From positions 1 to 5,702 of the forward strand of contig CALBLM010000137.1 of assembly GCA_937895695.1 (NCBI GenBank): a stretch of DNA of 5,702 nucleotides, in the 5' to 3' direction. Position numbers and translations under genes: made by a program. How positions within the stretch are numbered: position 1 is the stretch's first letter; the number at the start of each line of letters is the position of its first letter. The notes beneath the pieces are model-generated. The model was not told the origin of the DNA, ran no database searches, and saw only the letters and a program-made list of their open reading frames with translations. Shown here piece after piece: positions 4,916 through 5,702 of this stretch. The stretch is from an uncultured Megasphaera sp. (GTDB lineage: Bacteria > Bacillota > Negativicutes > Veillonellales > Megasphaeraceae).

Positions 4916-5702
4916 ATGATGGAGCAAGTAGAGAGTAAGAATACACAGACACCGCATCAATTTCTTGTAAAAGTCATGATTGTTTCGACTTTCGGCAATT
5001 TATTGTTTGGATATGATACAGGTGTTATTAATGGGGCATTGCCTTATATGTCACGGCCGGATCAATTAAATTTAACGCCCGTTACGGAAGGACTTGTAGC
5101 TAGTATTTTATTGTTAGGTGCAGCCATTGGCTCTGTATTTGGCGGACGATTTTCCGATGCCTATGGACGTAAGAAAACTTTAAGTACCTTGGCCGTCCTC
5201 TTTTTCTTCGGTGCCTTGGGATGTACCATTTCACCAACCGCTTCGATTATGATTCTTTGTCGATTTATTTTAGGCATGGCTGTTGGCGGCGCAGCGGCAA
5301 CGGTTCCTGTGTTCTTGGCAGAAATTTCACCGTCTGAACATCGTGGCCGTATGGTTAACCAAGGGGAATTGATGGTTGTTACAGGGCAGTTATTGGCCTT
5401 TACGTTTAATGCTCTATTGGGAATATCCATGGGAGATAATGAACACGTTTGGCGGTATATGTTGAGTATTGCCATGCTGCCGGCCATCTTCTTATTTATC
5501 GGTATGCAGCGTATGCCTGAATCACCGCGTTGGCTGGTTGTACACAATCGCATTGGTGAGGCCCTAGAAGTATTGAAAAAAGCACGGACTGTTGAACGGG
5601 CCATTGCCGAATTGAATGAAATTCAGGACAGCTTGGAAAAAGACAGTATGCAGAAAAAAGCGACCATACGAGACTTGGGAAAAGGATGGATTCGCAAAAT
5701 TG
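4916..5702 (+). CDS. MFS sugar porter, IolT-like (3' end outside window)
   Basis: These are the N-terminal 262 residues of a second major-facilitator sugar porter, open at the right edge. AAGGAG at 4905-4910 precedes two adjacent ATGs (4916 and 4919, 5 and 8 nt away); either may be used. Visible marks are TM1 with FGYDTGVING (31-40), where Asp34 corresponds to the proton-coupling Asp of TM1 in XylE-type porters, GGRFSDAYGRKK (76-87) for loop 2-3, RGR (143-145), and PESPRW (201-206) after TM6. The fragment ends in the central loop, just before TM7. It is 29 bp downstream of the IolH-like gene with no promoter between them. By eye it is about 55-60% identical to the porter at the left edge over roughly 180 shared residues, so the two are paralogues that may import related compounds. 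Proton-coupled uptake of a polyol, sugar or glycoside is the family expectation; the substrate is not determined. Confidence 0.94.
   Translation, partial: MMEQVESKNTQTPHQFLVKVMIVSTFGNLLFGYDTGVINGALPYMSRPDQLNLTPVTEGLVASILLLGAAIGSVFGGRFSDAYGRKKTLSTLAVLFFFGALGCTISPTASIMILCRFILGMAVGGAAATVPVFLAEISPSEHRGRMVNQGELMVVTGQLLAFTFNALLGISMGDNEHVWRYMLSIAMLPAIFLFIGMQRMPESPRWLVVHNRIGEALEVLKKARTVERAIAELNEIQDSLEKDSMQKKATIRDLGKGWIRKI

Noticed and set aside
5161..5604. Open frame of 147 codons on the minus strand near the right edge
   Set aside because: It is antisense to the second porter, whose + strand frame continues without stops to the window end and carries all expected N-terminal motifs.

Overview
The window reads as part of a carbohydrate or polyol uptake and catabolism locus from a low-to-mid-GC Bacillota-type bacterium. 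The evidence is purine-rich AGGAGG-like ribosome binding sites, a lactose/cellobiose-type PTS EIIA, IolT-like sugar porters, and compact U-tailed terminators. I cannot name a genus from the sequence. I see no mobile element, CRISPR array, tRNA or rRNA gene.

Layout, left to right. (1) The 3' four-fifths of a major-facilitator sugar porter on the + strand, cut by the left edge. It is followed after 67 bp by a complete xylose-isomerase-like TIM-barrel gene (1236-2204) with an intact metal-site pattern. (2) A strong hairpin with T-runs on both sides (2250-2289) ends that operon and also ends the convergent gene 2300-2617 (-), a free-standing EIIA of the PTS lactose/cellobiose family. (3) A divergent control region (2618-2880) carries a good promoter for the EIIA, a promoter for an AraC-family regulator, and a 22-bp-phased direct repeat that could be a regulator site. 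(4) The AraC-family regulator gene (2881-3771; cupin N-terminus, two HTH units) ends at a palindrome and then a terminator. (5) A second operon has a clear -10 box but no recognisable -35. It encodes an IolH-like TIM-barrel protein (3966-4886) and, 29 bp later, a second sugar porter (4916 onward) cut by the right edge.

The two porters are paralogues, about 55-60% identical by eye over the shared stretch. The locus therefore holds two porter plus TIM-barrel modules in opposite gene order (porter-barrel, then barrel-porter) around a regulator and a lone EIIA. The likely job is proton-coupled import of an inositol-like polyol, sugar or glycoside, followed by isomerase, epimerase or related chemistry by the two barrel proteins. 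The AraC protein is the obvious local regulator. The substrate is not readable from the sequence. The IolH-like protein hints at inositol or at glycoside chemistry, but no inositol dehydrogenase or other iol gene lies in the window.
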